Assembly: GCA_028707175.1 (NCBI GenBank)
Contig: JAQTUV010000001.1
Location: 372,001 to 436,000, forward strand
Origin: Sideroxydans sp.
GTDB lineage: Bacteria; Pseudomonadota; Gammaproteobacteria; Burkholderiales; Gallionellaceae
DNA length: 64,000 nt
Reading direction: 5' to 3'
The notes under the pieces were generated by a model. That model ran no database searches, was not told the origin of the DNA, and saw nothing but the letters and a program-made list of their open reading frames with translations. Shown one piece after another: positions 41,535 to 50,735 of the stretch. A program made the translations under genes and the position numbers. Numbering within the stretch: position 1 is the stretch's first letter; the number at the start of each line of letters is the position of its first letter.

Positions 41535-41626
41535 TGGTGCCCGGAACCGGAATCGAACCGGTACGCCTGTTTTACCAGAGCGACGGATTTTAAGTCCGTT
41601 GTGTCTACCAATTTCACCACCCGGGC
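41535..41626 (-). tRNA. tRNA-Leu (anticodon TAA)
   Basis: On the minus strand it begins GCCCGGGTGGTGAAATTGG and ends CCGGGCACCA, with CCA encoded. The acceptor stem GCCCGGG pairs with TCCGGGC (one G-U). The anticodon loop CTTAAAA sits between ACGGA and TCCGT, giving TAA. The long variable arm (CGCTCTGGTAAAACAGG region) is leucine-type. Length 92. Confidence 0.95.
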
Positions 41627-41729
41627 AGGTTGTCGAGATGATTTTTCTCGGGCGATTGACTTAACAGCGGATGATTATACAGGGGAGTGAAATTCATTGT
41701 GTAAAACAAAAAATATTTACACAGATTTC

Positions 41730-41757
41730 TTGACAGGAAAAAAATTCCGCCTATAAT
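41730..41757 (+). promoter_or_regulatory. Consensus sigma70 promoter for tRNA-Gly
   Basis: Perfect TTGACA at 41730-41735 and perfect TATAAT at 41752-41757 with a 16-base spacer. The GC-rich TGCGG discriminator after it suits stringent control. The tRNA-Gly gene begins 16 bases downstream of the -10. Confidence 0.9.
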
Positions 41758-41773
41758 GCGGACTTCAGTTTTT

Positions 41774-41849
41774 GCGGGAATAGCTCAGTTGGTAGAGCGA
41801 TACCTTGCCAAGGTATAGGTCGAGAGTTCGAGTCTCTTTTCCCGCTCCA
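41774..41849 (+). tRNA. tRNA-Gly (anticodon GCC)
   Basis: 76 bases from GCGGGAATAGCTCAGTTGG to CCCGCTCCA with CCA encoded. Acceptor stem GCGGGAA pairs with TTCCCGC. The anticodon loop is TTGCCAA inside matching stem arms, giving GCC. The T-loop GTTCGAGTC is present. Confidence 0.96.
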
Positions 41850-41855
41850 AATAAC

Positions 41856-41882
41856 AAGGGAAAGCTTTTTAAGCTTTCCCTT
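41856..41882 (+). terminator. Hairpin between tRNA-Gly and tRNA-Cys
   Basis: AAGGGAAAGCTT (41856-41867) and AAGCTTTCCCTT (41871-41882) form a perfect 12-base stem with a TTT loop. No long T-run follows on the plus strand, so it may be a processing or partial attenuation hairpin rather than a full terminator. Confidence 0.6.
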
Positions 41883-41912
41883 ATCATTTCAGAGCAGTAT
41901 TCGCTGCTTTAT

Positions 41913-41986
41913 GGCGCGATAGCAAAGCGGTTATGCAGCGGATTGCAAATCCGTTTAGCCCAGTTCGACTCTGGGTCGCGCCTCCA
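41913..41986 (+). tRNA. tRNA-Cys (anticodon GCA)
   Basis: 74 bases from GGCGCGATAGCAAAGCGG to CGCGCCTCCA with CCA encoded. Acceptor GGCGCGA pairs with TCGCGCC. Anticodon loop ATTGCAAAT gives GCA. T-loop GTTCGACTC is present. Confidence 0.96.
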
Positions 41987-42014
41987 GTATATTTCCCCGT
42001 CGATTTTAAATTGT

Positions 42015-44546
42015 TCAAGCAAGGAGTTGCCGTAACTCCTCACACAGCTTTTCTGCGCTGCCGCCTTGGGCAAGGGACTTTCCGCCTATGCGGAAGGTGT
42101 CTTCGGCACGCGCACCTAGGGTATTGATCTTTGCGCTATGTAATTCGATATCATTTTGAGCCAGTGCGTGGGCGATCCGTGCCAACAGTCCGGGGCGATC
42201 TCCTGCAATGATAGAGAGGATGAAATGTCCCTTCTCGTCTTGTTCGATATCGACTTTGGGGGTGATTGGGAAATGCTTGAGCTGTCGGCTGATCCTTCCT
42301 CCCTGAGTGGCCTTGGAAATTTCGTCGCTAGACAGATGTTGGGTGAGTTCATACTCAATGTAGTTCATCACATCACGATATTCAGTCTTATCGTCGTTGG
42401 CATCCATGACTAAGAAGCTATCCAGTGCGTAACCGTGCTGAGTGGTCAATATTTTTGCTTCCATGATGTTGTAGGACATGCGTGTGAAGAAATTACATAT
42501 CTTGGCGAACAGGAAAGGTTTATCTGGTGAATAGACAAGTACCTGCATGCCTTCTCCAATTCGGCTCAACCTGGTCTTTACGATAGGAACTTCAGTATTG
42601 ACACGATGCGCTAGCAACCTGGTATGCCATGCGATCTCATGGGGCTCATGTCGCGTGAAATATTCGTTGTCGAGTTGTGTCCACAGTAGTTTGTAGACAT
42701 CTGGCTGGATCGCATAGAGGTTCAAGGATTCGCCAGCCAAGCGACGCGCTTCGCCGGCTTGATCAGCGATCTTGCCGCTACTCAAGAATCGTTTAGTAGA
42801 TTGGAATAGGTCCTCTAATAGTTTGCCTTTCCATGCATTCCAAACCTTGTGGCTAGTGCCTCTGATATCTGCCACGGTCAGCAAAAAAAGCGCAGTGAGA
42901 TAGCGTTCGTTCTTGATTTTTGATGCAAAAGCAGCAATTACGTCTTGATCTGAGAGGTCTTGTTTTTGAGCAGTGGCGGACATGGTGAGATGATTTTCAA
43001 CGAGCCACACGATGAGTTCATTGTCCTCGCGCATCAAGCCATGCTGTTTGCAAAAGCGTGAGGCATCTGTACGTCCGAGTTTGGAATGGTCGCCGCCTCG
43101 CCCTTTGGCTATGTCATGGAACAATCCAGCTAAATAGAGTACCTCTGGACGTGCGAAATCAGCGATGAGTTTGCTGCATAGTGGGAATTCGTGAGCGTAG
43201 ACAGGGAGGGTGAATCGACGCAGATTTCGTATCACCATCAAGATGTGTTCATCCACGGTATAGACGTGGAAAAGATCGTGCTGCATCTGACCAACGACAC
43301 GTCCAAAAGCGGGAATGTATCGTCCTAGGATGTCTTGTTGGTTCATGCGGCGTAGCACATGGGTCAGTCCTTGGGGCTGACGAAAGATATCCATGAATAG
43401 TTTGCGATTGGTCGGATCGGCGCGGAAATCGGCGCCTATCTTATGCCGTGCTCGCCACAAGGCCCGCAAAGTCTGCGCTGAGAACCCAGTCAGGCGCGGA
43501 TGTTGTTGTGTGAGTACGAAGCTTTCTAAGATTGCCGAGGGCGTGGTCTCGAACAGCAGTTCATCTCGGGCCTCCAGCTTATCGTCTCGGGCGATGAATC
43601 GTTCGTTCAGGGGATAAGTCTCAGCACTCGGGAATAGGCGCGCACGCATGGTCTGCAACAGCACGGCATTCAGTTGTTGTACAGCGCGCTTGGTTTGGTA
43701 GTAGCGGCGCATCAAGCGTTCACTGGCACGTAGCTGTAGGCTGGCAGTGATGCCAAGCTGCTCCGCTAACGGTGTCTGATATTCGAATACAACTCGATCA
43801 TCATGCCGACCTGATAGGTAGTGAAGACGTATGCGCAAGTCTTGCAAGAACCGTTCGTGATGCGCGGCTTGTTTTGCCTCGCTGGGGGTGATGAGATCCG
43901 CTTTGGTCAATGCTTGCCAAGTATGTCCGAAGCCGGATGCTCGTGAGATCCATATCACGGTTTGTAGATCACGCAATCCCCCCGGGCTTTCCTTTAGATT
44001 AGGCTCTAGATTGAAGTCGATATCAATGTAGCGCGTGTGGCGTTGTATCTGTTCTTGTTGCTTGGCGTTATAGAACGCACGAGGATCCAGATTTACTTTC
44101 AGCGCTGATTGAAGGTCCTTGAAAAGTGATGCTGAGCCGATGAGTAGGCGCCCCTCAAGCAGATTGGTTTGTACGGTTACATCTGAGGATTCTTGGATGC
44201 ACTGTGCGATCGTTCGAACGCTATGGCCAACCTCTAAGCCGATGTCCCATAGATTGCCTACTAGCGTTTGCAATCGTTGTTCTAGTTCCGCGCTCGCATC
44301 TTGTGGAAGCAACACCAGAAGGTCGATGTCCGACTTTGGGTAGAGTTCGGCACGGCCATATCCCCCTACTGCGACCAATGCTAGTTCTGATGGCAACATC
44401 AAGCTGCGCCATACTTCCATCACATGTGCATCGACGGCCTTGCTGTGCGCGCGCAGATATCGAGTGGGGTTGGGGCGGTCTGTATAGTCTTGCCGTAGCG
44501 CTTGGCGTGCCGTACGCAGGCTCTCACGTATCAGTGCGATGGTCAT
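42015..44546 (-). CDS. glnD: PII uridylyltransferase / uridylyl-removing enzyme GlnD
   Basis: About 843 residues from ATG at 44546, which overlaps the map stop as TAATG; an in-frame ATG at 44567 lies within map. The nucleotidyltransferase domain has VGGYGRAELYPKSDIDLLVLL with the catalytic acid pair. The HD domain has LFHDIAKGRGGDHSKLG near residue 470. Two ACT domains follow (VLVYSPDKPFLFAKICNFF and LSIIAGDRPGLLARIAHAL) that sense glutamine. GlnD adds UMP to PII at low nitrogen and removes it at high nitrogen. Its substrate GlnB is encoded at 55793. Confidence 0.95.
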   Translation of the reverse strand: MTIALIRESLRTARQALRQDYTDRPNPTRYLRAHSKAVDAHVMEVWRSLMLPSELALVAVGGYGRAELYPKSDIDLLVLLPQDASAELEQRLQTLVGNLWDIGLEVGHSVRTIAQCIQESSDVTVQTNLLEGRLLIGSASLFKDLQSALKVNLDPRAFYNAKQQEQIQRHTRYIDIDFNLEPNLKESPGGLRDLQTVIWISRASGFGHTWQALTKADLITPSEAKQAAHHERFLQDLRIRLHYLSGRHDDRVVFEYQTPLAEQLGITASLQLRASERLMRRYYQTKRAVQQLNAVLLQTMRARLFPSAETYPLNERFIARDDKLEARDELLFETTPSAILESFVLTQQHPRLTGFSAQTLRALWRARHKIGADFRADPTNRKLFMDIFRQPQGLTHVLRRMNQQDILGRYIPAFGRVVGQMQHDLFHVYTVDEHILMVIRNLRRFTLPVYAHEFPLCSKLIADFARPEVLYLAGLFHDIAKGRGGDHSKLGRTDASRFCKQHGLMREDNELIVWLVENHLTMSATAQKQDLSDQDVIAAFASKIKNERYLTALFLLTVADIRGTSHKVWNAWKGKLLEDLFQSTKRFLSSGKIADQAGEARRLAGESLNLYAIQPDVYKLLWTQLDNEYFTRHEPHEIAWHTRLLAHRVNTEVPIVKTRLSRIGEGMQVLVYSPDKPFLFAKICNFFTRMSYNIMEAKILTTQHGYALDSFLVMDANDDKTEYRDVMNYIEYELTQHLSSDEISKATQGGRISRQLKHFPITPKVDIEQDEKGHFILSIIAGDRPGLLARIAHALAQNDIELHSAKINTLGARAEDTFRIGGKSLAQGGSAEKLCEELRQLLA

Positions 44547-45337
44547 TAGTTCGGGGCTGAAGGGCAACCAGCCGAGAGGGTAAGCACCTCAAACCCAGTC
44601 TCTGTAACTAGGATGGTGTGTTCCCATTGAGCAGATAAACTATGGTCCTTGGTGACGATGGTCCATCCATCTCCCAATTGTTTGATCTCTTTTTTTCCTG
44701 CATTGATCATCGGTTCGATGGTGAAGATCATGCCTGCTTCCAGTTTTATGCCTGTACCCGCTTTGCCGTAATGAAGGACTTGCGGCTCTTCATGGAAGCG
44801 TGCGCCGATACCATGTCCGCAGAATTCACGCACCACGCTGTAACCTAATCCTTCAGCAAAGCTTTGGATAGCATAGCCGACATCACCTAGATGGGCGCCT
44901 GGGCGCACAACACGAATGCCTCGCCACATGGCCTCGTAGGCGGCTTCGCACAAACGCCTAGCTTGGATAGAGGGCTCGCCAACGTAATACATGCGGCTCG
45001 AGTCACCGTGGTATCCATCTTTGATCGGAGTGACATCGAGGTTGATGACATCACCGTTCTTTAATTTTTTATCACTGGGGATGCCGTGACAGACCTGGTG
45101 GTTGATCGAAGTGCAGATGGATTTTGGGTAAGGGTTATGTCCACCTGGCGCATAGTTGAGCGGGGCGGGGATAGCCTTTTGTACATTGACTGTGTAGTCA
45201 TGGCATAGCTTGTTCAATTCATCGGTCGTCACACCTACTTGGACAAAAGGTCCAATGTAGTCTAGTAACTCACCTGCGAGTCGACCCGCGACGCGCATCT
45301 TTTCGATTTCTTGCGGAGTTTTAATGCTGATTGGCAT
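44546..45337 (-). CDS. map: Methionine aminopeptidase type I
   Basis: 263 residues. Removes the initiator methionine from nascent proteins. Metal ligands and signatures are visible: NYAPGGHNPYPKSICTSINHQVCHGIP, the two Asp in VINLDVTPIKDGYHGDSSRMY, the His in VVREFCGHGIGARFHEEPQV, and the Glu in MIFTIEPMIN and AQWEHTILVTETG. It is directly upstream of glnD, a pairing found in many proteobacteria near rpsB-tsf, which are not in this window. Confidence 0.95.
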   Translation of the reverse strand: MPISIKTPQEIEKMRVAGRLAGELLDYIGPFVQVGVTTDELNKLCHDYTVNVQKAIPAPLNYAPGGHNPYPKSICTSINHQVCHGIPSDKKLKNGDVINLDVTPIKDGYHGDSSRMYYVGEPSIQARRLCEAAYEAMWRGIRVVRPGAHLGDVGYAIQSFAEGLGYSVVREFCGHGIGARFHEEPQVLHYGKAGTGIKLEAGMIFTIEPMINAGKKEIKQLGDGWTIVTKDHSLSAQWEHTILVTETGFEVLTLSAGCPSAPN

Positions 45338-45401
45338 GATGTATCTTCAAATTAGTGATGGGTGCGAGGATAGTAGATAGCACGACTCCGCACAACCAAG
45401 A

Positions 45402-45430
45402 AAAAAGGCACGCCAGTGGCGTGCCTTTTT
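45402..45430 (-). terminator. Rho-independent terminator after the DEAD-box helicase gene
   Basis: AAAAAGGCACGCC (45402-45414) pairs perfectly with GGCGTGCCTTTTT (45418-45430) around AGT. It separates the helicase gene (ending 45451) from map downstream on the same strand. Confidence 0.9.
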
Positions 45431-45450
45431 ATCTACTTTAGGATATGGAA

Positions 45451-47130
45451 TTAACGCTTGTTGCCTGCGTAATTGCCGCGTCCTAAAGAAAAGCCGCCGG
45501 TGCCTTGTGGGCGCGGTGCGCTACGAGGTGCAGAAGAAGGTGCACGGTTGCCATTTACTTCACGATTCCCTGCAGTGTTACCGCTTGCGTGATGACCGCC
45601 TTGAGGACGTGAATCATGACCGCGAGATTCGAAACCGCCTTGTGGGCGTGCATCGTGACCAAAGCGGGTGTGCTTTTGACCATCGCGACGCTGACCTTGT
45701 GGATGCTCGTGACGGCTGTCTGGCGCACTGTGTCGAGTGTTACCAGCTTCTGCATTGCGTGCAGCGAAACCGCTGGCGTTGTGATTGCGACCGGCATAAC
45801 CGCCGCCTTCGTTGTTGCGGCCAGCGTAGCCTCCACCATTGTTGTTGCGAGAGCTAAATCCGCCGCCGTTACGTGCGCCGTATCCGCCACCACCATTGCC
45901 GCGACCTTCGCCGCGAGGCTGTGAAGAAGCTGGACGTGGTTTAAATTTTGGCTCCAGACCGACGATGGTATGCGGCTGGATCGGTTGGCCGGTATAACGC
46001 TCAATCTTCTTCAGATGCATCGCATCGCGGTTAGAGGCGAAGGAAACAGCGATGCCTGTTGCACCGCCACGACCGGTACGGCCGATACGGTGAACGTAGT
46101 CTTCAGCGAACTTAGGCAAGTCGAAGTTGATGACGTGGGTGATACCCGTCACGTCGATGCCGCGTGCCGCTACATCGGTCGCGACCAACACACGCACATT
46201 ACCTTTGCGCAGATTGAGCAGCGTACGGTTGCGTTCGCGTTGGTTCATGTCGCCGTGCAGTGGCGCAGCAGCATGACCTTGAGCGGAAAGTTCATCTGCC
46301 AACATGTCTGCATCGCGTTTGGTTGCGGTGAAGACGATTGCTTGATTCAGTTCGGTATCGCGCAACAGATGGTCGAGCAGGCGATTTTTGTGTGCCATGT
46401 CGTCCACGAACATCAGACGTTGTTCGATGTTCTCGTGACGTGCTTTAGAGGCTGTGACGCTGATGCGTTTTGGGCTCTTCAACAGTTTTTGTGCGAGATT
46501 GCCGATGACGCCGTCCAGTGTTGCCGAGAACAGCAAAGTTTGACGGCTGGCTGGTGTCGCATCCGCGATACGCTCTACGTCATCGATGAAACCCATGTCC
46601 AACATGCGGTCGGCTTCGTCCAATACCAGCATCTCCAAACGAGAGAAGTCGATGCGACCACGCTCGATGTGGTCGATCAAACGACCTGGTGTCGCCACCA
46701 AGATGTCGACAGGGCTAGACAACAATTTGTTTTGCAGAGGGTAAGGCATGCCACCCAAGATACTCACGACCTTGACGCGCATGTTCTTGCCATACTTGAT
46801 AGCAGCATCGGAGACTTGCTGTGCGAGTTCGCGCGTTGGTGTTAGGACCAAAATACGCGGACCTTTGCTTTGTACTTTGGATGCCTCGGACAGTTTTTGC
46901 AGTGCGGGCAAGATGAAAGCGGCAGTCTTGCCGGTTCCTGTCTGTGCCGATGCCATCAAGTCGTGCCCCAGCAATGCTTCGGGGATGGCTTGTAATTGAA
47001 TAGGTGAGGGAACGGTGTAACCCGCTTCTTGTACCGCTGATAGGATGGCTGGTGCCAAGCCTAAAGAGGCAAAAGTAACGACAGGTTCAGCGGCTACAGG
47101 TGTTGCAGTTGTGGTGATATTTTCAGACAC
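45451..47130 (-). CDS. DEAD-box RNA helicase with Gly/Asn/Arg-rich tail
   Basis: 559 residues. Core motifs: Q-motif FASLGLAPAILSAVQEAGY...PSPIQLQAIP, ASAQTGTGKTAAF, VLDEADRMLDMGF, LFSATL and HRIGRTGRGGATG. The C-terminal 170 residues are low-complexity with repeated GGGYAGRNN, GRNHNASGF and HDARPQGGFESRGHDSRPQGG units, an RNA-binding RGG-like tail that may drive condensate formation. Start is GTG at 47130 with AAAGGA at good spacing. Homologues with this tail are usually cold-induced RhlE/DeaD types. A leader of about 300 bases separates it from typA. Confidence 0.9.
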   Translation of the reverse strand: MSENITTTATPVAAEPVVTFASLGLAPAILSAVQEAGYTVPSPIQLQAIPEALLGHDLMASAQTGTGKTAAFILPALQKLSEASKVQSKGPRILVLTPTRELAQQVSDAAIKYGKNMRVKVVSILGGMPYPLQNKLLSSPVDILVATPGRLIDHIERGRIDFSRLEMLVLDEADRMLDMGFIDDVERIADATPASRQTLLFSATLDGVIGNLAQKLLKSPKRISVTASKARHENIEQRLMFVDDMAHKNRLLDHLLRDTELNQAIVFTATKRDADMLADELSAQGHAAAPLHGDMNQRERNRTLLNLRKGNVRVLVATDVAARGIDVTGITHVINFDLPKFAEDYVHRIGRTGRGGATGIAVSFASNRDAMHLKKIERYTGQPIQPHTIVGLEPKFKPRPASSQPRGEGRGNGGGGYGARNGGGFSSRNNNGGGYAGRNNEGGGYAGRNHNASGFAARNAEAGNTRHSAPDSRHEHPQGQRRDGQKHTRFGHDARPQGGFESRGHDSRPQGGHHASGNTAGNREVNGNRAPSSAPRSAPRPQGTGGFSLGRGNYAGNKR

Positions 47131-47436
47131 AGTGATTCCTTTATAATTTTTTTACAAACACAGCGCATGCGTGGCCATAAGCCACACAATCAAATTCAGT
47201 AGGGGGGAGATATACCTCTACCGGCGCAAACAAACATCGTCGCTAACCGGTGAAGCTTGGCGCACCAAACTATGGGTGCAGAGGGTCAGGAAACGATGAA
47301 CTCAATGTCACCCGATGGGCGACAAGGCGCGCATTATCATTATACTGATGGCGAAAATAAAAGCCAGTGAAAATTCAAGAGCCTGTTTTGCTGTGCTAGA
47401 ATGCGCGCCCTTCGAAACCAGTACAGGTAGTACGAC
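47131..47436. other. Divergent promoter region between helicase and typA, long leader
   Basis: 306 bases without a gene. Two short hairpins are visible: GTGGC-CATAA-GCCAC at 47171-47185 and GCACC...GGTGC near 47261-47280. TAGAAT at 47397-47402 with TTCAAG 17 bases upstream is a weak promoter for typA. The helicase side may carry a long 5' leader, as cold-shock mRNAs often do. Nothing else is supported. Confidence 0.45.
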
Positions 47437-49266
47437 ATGTCCCGCGCCCTACGCAATATCGCCATCATCGCTCACGTTGACCACGGTAAAACAACTCTAG
47501 TCGACCAACTTCTTCGCCAATCAGGTACTTTCCGCGACAACCAAAAAGTTGATACGCGCGTGATGGACAGTAATGATTTGGAAAAAGAACGCGGCATCAC
47601 CATTTTGGCTAAGAACACCGCAATTGATTACAACGGTACTCATATCAATATTGTCGACACACCAGGACACGCCGACTTCGGCGGTGAAGTGGAGCGTGTG
47701 TTGGGTATGGTGGATGGCGTATTGTTGCTGGTAGATGCGGTCGAAGGACCGATGCCTCAGACACGTTTCGTTACCAAGAAGGCGTTGGCTTTAGGATTGA
47801 AGCCTATCGTCGTCATCAATAAGGTTGACCGTCCAGGTGCGCGCCCTGATTGGGTTCTAGACCAGACTTTCGATCTATTCGATAAGTTACATGCAACCGA
47901 TGAGCAACTCGACTTCCCTGTGATCTACGCATCTGGCCTGAACGGTTGGGCATGTTTGGATCTGAAAGATGCGCCATCCAATGGTGGTGCGGCATCGGAT
48001 ATGAAGCCGTTGTTCGAAACGGTTTTGAAGTTCGTTGCTTCGCCTCCTGGCGATGCAGAAGCGCCGTTGCAATTGCAATTGGCTGCGCTGGATTATTCTA
48101 CTTTCACAGGACGTTTGGGTATTGGTCGTGTGTTGAATGGTCGTATCAAGCCAGGTCAGAACGTCGTGGTGATGAACCATGCAGACCAAGTCAGTTCTGG
48201 GCGCATTAACCAAGTGTTGGGCTTCCAAGGTTTGGATCGCGTGCCAGTGGATAGCGCAGAAGCAGGCGACATCATCATCATCTCCGGTCTGGATGAGATC
48301 GGTATCGGTGTCACTATTTGCGACAAAGACAATCCTGTTGGTTTGCCTGTATTGGGTGTGGATGAGCCAACTTTGACCATGGACTTCATGGTGAACGGCT
48401 CTCCATTGGCGGGAACCGAAGGCAAGTTCGTTTCTAGCCGTCAGATTCGTGATCGTTTGACAAAGGAATTGCTGACCAACGTTGCCTTGAAAGTTGAAGA
48501 CACTGAGGACGCTGACGTGTTCCGTGTTTCTGGTCGTGGTGAGTTGCACCTGACTATTTTGCTGGAAACTATGCGCCGCGAAGGTTTCGAATTGGCTGTT
48601 GGTAAACCTCGTGTCGTTTATAAAGAGATCAACGGAGAGAAGTGTGAGCCGTATGAAAATCTTTCTATCGACTTGGAAGATGGACACCAAGGTGGCGTCA
48701 TGGAAGAGATCGGTCGTCGTCGTGGCGAACTGACAAACATGGAATCTGATGGTCAAGGTCGTACTCGCTTGGAGTATCACATTCCAGCGCGCGGTTTGAT
48801 CGGTTTCCAATCTGACTTCATGACGATGACGCGCGGTAGTGGATTGATCAGCCACGTGTTCGATGACTACGGTCCTGTGAAACCTGACTTGCCTGGTCGT
48901 CACAATGGCGTGCTGATCTCCGCAGAAGATGGAGAGGCTGTTGCTTACGCATTGTGGAAATTGGAAGACCGTGGCCGTATGTTCGTGGTCCCTGGCGATA
49001 AGTTGTACGAAGGCATGATCATCGGTATTCATGCACGCGATAACGACCTTATCGTTAACCCGATCAAAGGTAAGCAGCTGACCAACGTGCGCGCATCTGG
49101 TACAGATGAAGCGGTGCGTTTGACAACAGCGTTGAAGATGACGTTGGAATCTGCGGTTGAATTTATTGACGACGACGAATTGGTCGAGTTGACGCCTAAG
49201 TCCATCCGTATTCGTAAACGTTACTTGAAGGAGCACGAGCGCAAACGTGCTTCCAAAGCTGAATAA
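47437..49266 (+). CDS. typA: Ribosome-associated translational GTPase BipA/TypA
   Basis: 609 residues, usual length. G1 is [18 protein letters not shown]2 ERGITIL, G3 [16 protein letters not shown]4 [11 protein letters not shown] and G5 YASGLNGWA. The EF-G-like domain II and the BipA-specific C-terminal domain follow ([29 protein letters not shown] and the [23 protein letters not shown] end). BipA helps 50S assembly at low temperature and stress. A terminator with a GAAA loop follows. Confidence 0.97.
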   Translation: MSRALRNIAIIAHVDHGKTTLVDQLLRQSGTFRDNQKVDTRVMDSNDLEKERGITILAKNTAIDYNGTHINIVDTPGHADFGGEVERVLGMVDGVLLLVDAVEGPMPQTRFVTKKALALGLKPIVVINKVDRPGARPDWVLDQTFDLFDKLHATDEQLDFPVIYASGLNGWACLDLKDAPSNGGAASDMKPLFETVLKFVASPPGDAEAPLQLQLAALDYSTFTGRLGIGRVLNGRIKPGQNVVVMNHADQVSSGRINQVLGFQGLDRVPVDSAEAGDIIIISGLDEIGIGVTICDKDNPVGLPVLGVDEPTLTMDFMVNGSPLAGTEGKFVSSRQIRDRLTKELLTNVALKVEDTEDADVFRVSGRGELHLTILLETMRREGFELAVGKPRVVYKEINGEKCEPYENLSIDLEDGHQGGVMEEIGRRRGELTNMESDGQGRTRLEYHIPARGLIGFQSDFMTMTRGSGLISHVFDDYGPVKPDLPGRHNGVLISAEDGEAVAYALWKLEDRGRMFVVPGDKLYEGMIIGIHARDNDLIVNPIKGKQLTNVRASGTDEAVRLTTALKMTLESAVEFIDDDELVELTPKSIRIRKRYLKEHERKRASKAE

Positions 49267-49280
49267 TTTGGAACTACAGT

Positions 49281-49316
49281 AAATAACAAAGGGCGCGAAA
49301 GCGCCCTTTGTTATTT
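49281..49316 (+). terminator. Rho-independent terminator after typA
   Basis: A perfect 16-base stem, AAATAACAAAGGGCGC (49281-49296) with GCGCCCTTTGTTATTT (49301-49316), is closed by a GAAA tetraloop. Confidence 0.92.
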
Positions 49317-49350
49317 ACACTTGCAGATCACTCTTCGCGCGTAAATAAAC

Positions 49351-50631
49351 ATGTTGGAAATCACAATTGCTTTTATATTCTTGATACTGCTGATCACCCT
49401 GTTGGTGATGCAACTGCGGCAACCTGCGCGTTCTGCCCAGTTGTTGGAACAACAGCATCGCGCCATGTTGGCTGACCTGAATGATGGATTGAATAAACAA
49501 GGGGATCGCCTCATCGCCACACAAGCAGGCGAAGCGGAACGTTTGCGTACCGCTGTCAGTGAAGAGTTACGCGCGACCCGAGATGCAGTCAACGCGCTGC
49601 AGGCTAAGCAGGATCTATTGCGAACCGAGATGCTGGCGCAGACATTGGCCAAGCTGGCGGAGCAGGGGCGCGCCGATCAAGCGCTAATTCAGCATTCGTT
49701 CCGTAATGCCACGCAGCATCTTGCGATCAGCATCGAGACATTGTCGAAAACAGTGGATGGACGCTTGGAACAAATCGGTGGCAAGGTAAGCGAACGTTTG
49801 GATGAAGGATTTAAGAAGACCAATGAGACTTTCGTTAGTGTGATGACTCGATTGGCCGCTATTGATGAGGCGCAGAAGAAGATCGATGGGCTTACCACCA
49901 ACATGGTGAGCTTGCAGGAGTTGCTCGGGGATAAGCGTTCTCGCGGTGCTTTCGGTGAGGTACAACTGGAAGCTTTGGTGCGAAACATCATGCCACCACA
50001 GTCTTATGAGATGCAGTTCTCACTTCCTAATGGCACACGTGCTGACTGTGTGCTGAAACTACCTGAGCCAACGGGGATGGTGGCGGTTGATTCCAAATTC
50101 CCGCTTGAGAACTACCATCGCATGTTCGGTGCGGAGGTAGCAGCAGAACGATTGGTGGCCGAAAAACAATTCAAAGCGGATATCAAGAAACATGTAGATG
50201 ACATCTCAAATAAATACATCATTGCGGATGTGACCTCGGACGGTGCGGTGATGTTCATTCCAGCAGAAGCAGTATTTGCCGAGATGCATGCGCATCATCC
50301 TGAAGTCGTTGATTACGCCATGCAGCGTCGTGTATGGATCGTGTCGCCGACCACCTTGATGGCAGTGCTGAATACGGCACGTGCTGTGATGAAGGATGTC
50401 GAGACACGCAAGCAAGTTCACATCATCAAAGATGAATTGGGGAAATTAGGAAAAGAATTCGGTCGCTTTGATGAGCGTATGAAGAAGCTGGCAGATCACA
50501 TCAGGCAAGCTCACGAGGATGCATTGGATGTTCATACCACAAGTCAAAAGATATCAAAAAGATTCAATTTCATTGAAAAGGTGGAACTAGATTCGCAGAG
50601 TGATGTCACAGCCTCACTTCCGGAGAGTTGA
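49351..50631 (+). CDS. rmuC: DNA recombination protein RmuC
   Basis: 426 residues. One N-terminal transmembrane helix (ITIAFIFLILLITLLVMQL) is followed by a long coiled coil (about 25-180) and then the RmuC domain. That domain has LLGDKRSRGAFGEVQLEALVRNIMPPQSYEMQF, VAVDSKFPLENYHRM and a PETXFVPAE-like block (VMFIPAEAVFAEMHAHHPEVVDYA). RmuC has a predicted PD-(D/E)XK nuclease fold and limits certain inversion and recombination events. ATG at 49351. Confidence 0.92.
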   Translation: MLEITIAFIFLILLITLLVMQLRQPARSAQLLEQQHRAMLADLNDGLNKQGDRLIATQAGEAERLRTAVSEELRATRDAVNALQAKQDLLRTEMLAQTLAKLAEQGRADQALIQHSFRNATQHLAISIETLSKTVDGRLEQIGGKVSERLDEGFKKTNETFVSVMTRLAAIDEAQKKIDGLTTNMVSLQELLGDKRSRGAFGEVQLEALVRNIMPPQSYEMQFSLPNGTRADCVLKLPEPTGMVAVDSKFPLENYHRMFGAEVAAERLVAEKQFKADIKKHVDDISNKYIIADVTSDGAVMFIPAEAVFAEMHAHHPEVVDYAMQRRVWIVSPTTLMAVLNTARAVMKDVETRKQVHIIKDELGKLGKEFGRFDERMKKLADHIRQAHEDALDVHTTSQKISKRFNFIEKVELDSQSDVTASLPES

Positions 50632-50660
50632 AGTGAGGGGGTGGGAAAATGTCAATAACT

Positions 50661-50669
50661 TGCTATAAT
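50661..50669 (+). promoter_or_regulatory. Extended -10 promoter of the OmpA-family gene
   Basis: TGC-TATAAT is an extended -10 with a perfect hexamer at 50664-50669. No good -35 lies at the usual distance. The expected start site is about 60 bases before the ATG; a GC-rich CGCCC...GGGCG hairpin lies in the leader. Confidence 0.6.
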
Positions 50670-50735
50670 TCCGCCCTGAAGTTGCAAGGGGGGCGTTCTG
50701 CCTAACATATTGAAGTTCCATTTTGGAGAGTAAAA

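Noticed and set aside
45970..46845. 291-aa open frame antisense to the DEAD-box helicase
   Set aside because: It lies fully within the helicase gene with conserved motifs on the other strand; the translation is Cys/His/Gln-rich and unlike any protein.
47887..49236. 449-aa open frame antisense to typA
   Set aside because: It mirrors the highly conserved typA frame, has Gln/His/Thr-rich translation and no recognisable domain or ribosome binding site. It is a shadow of codon bias.
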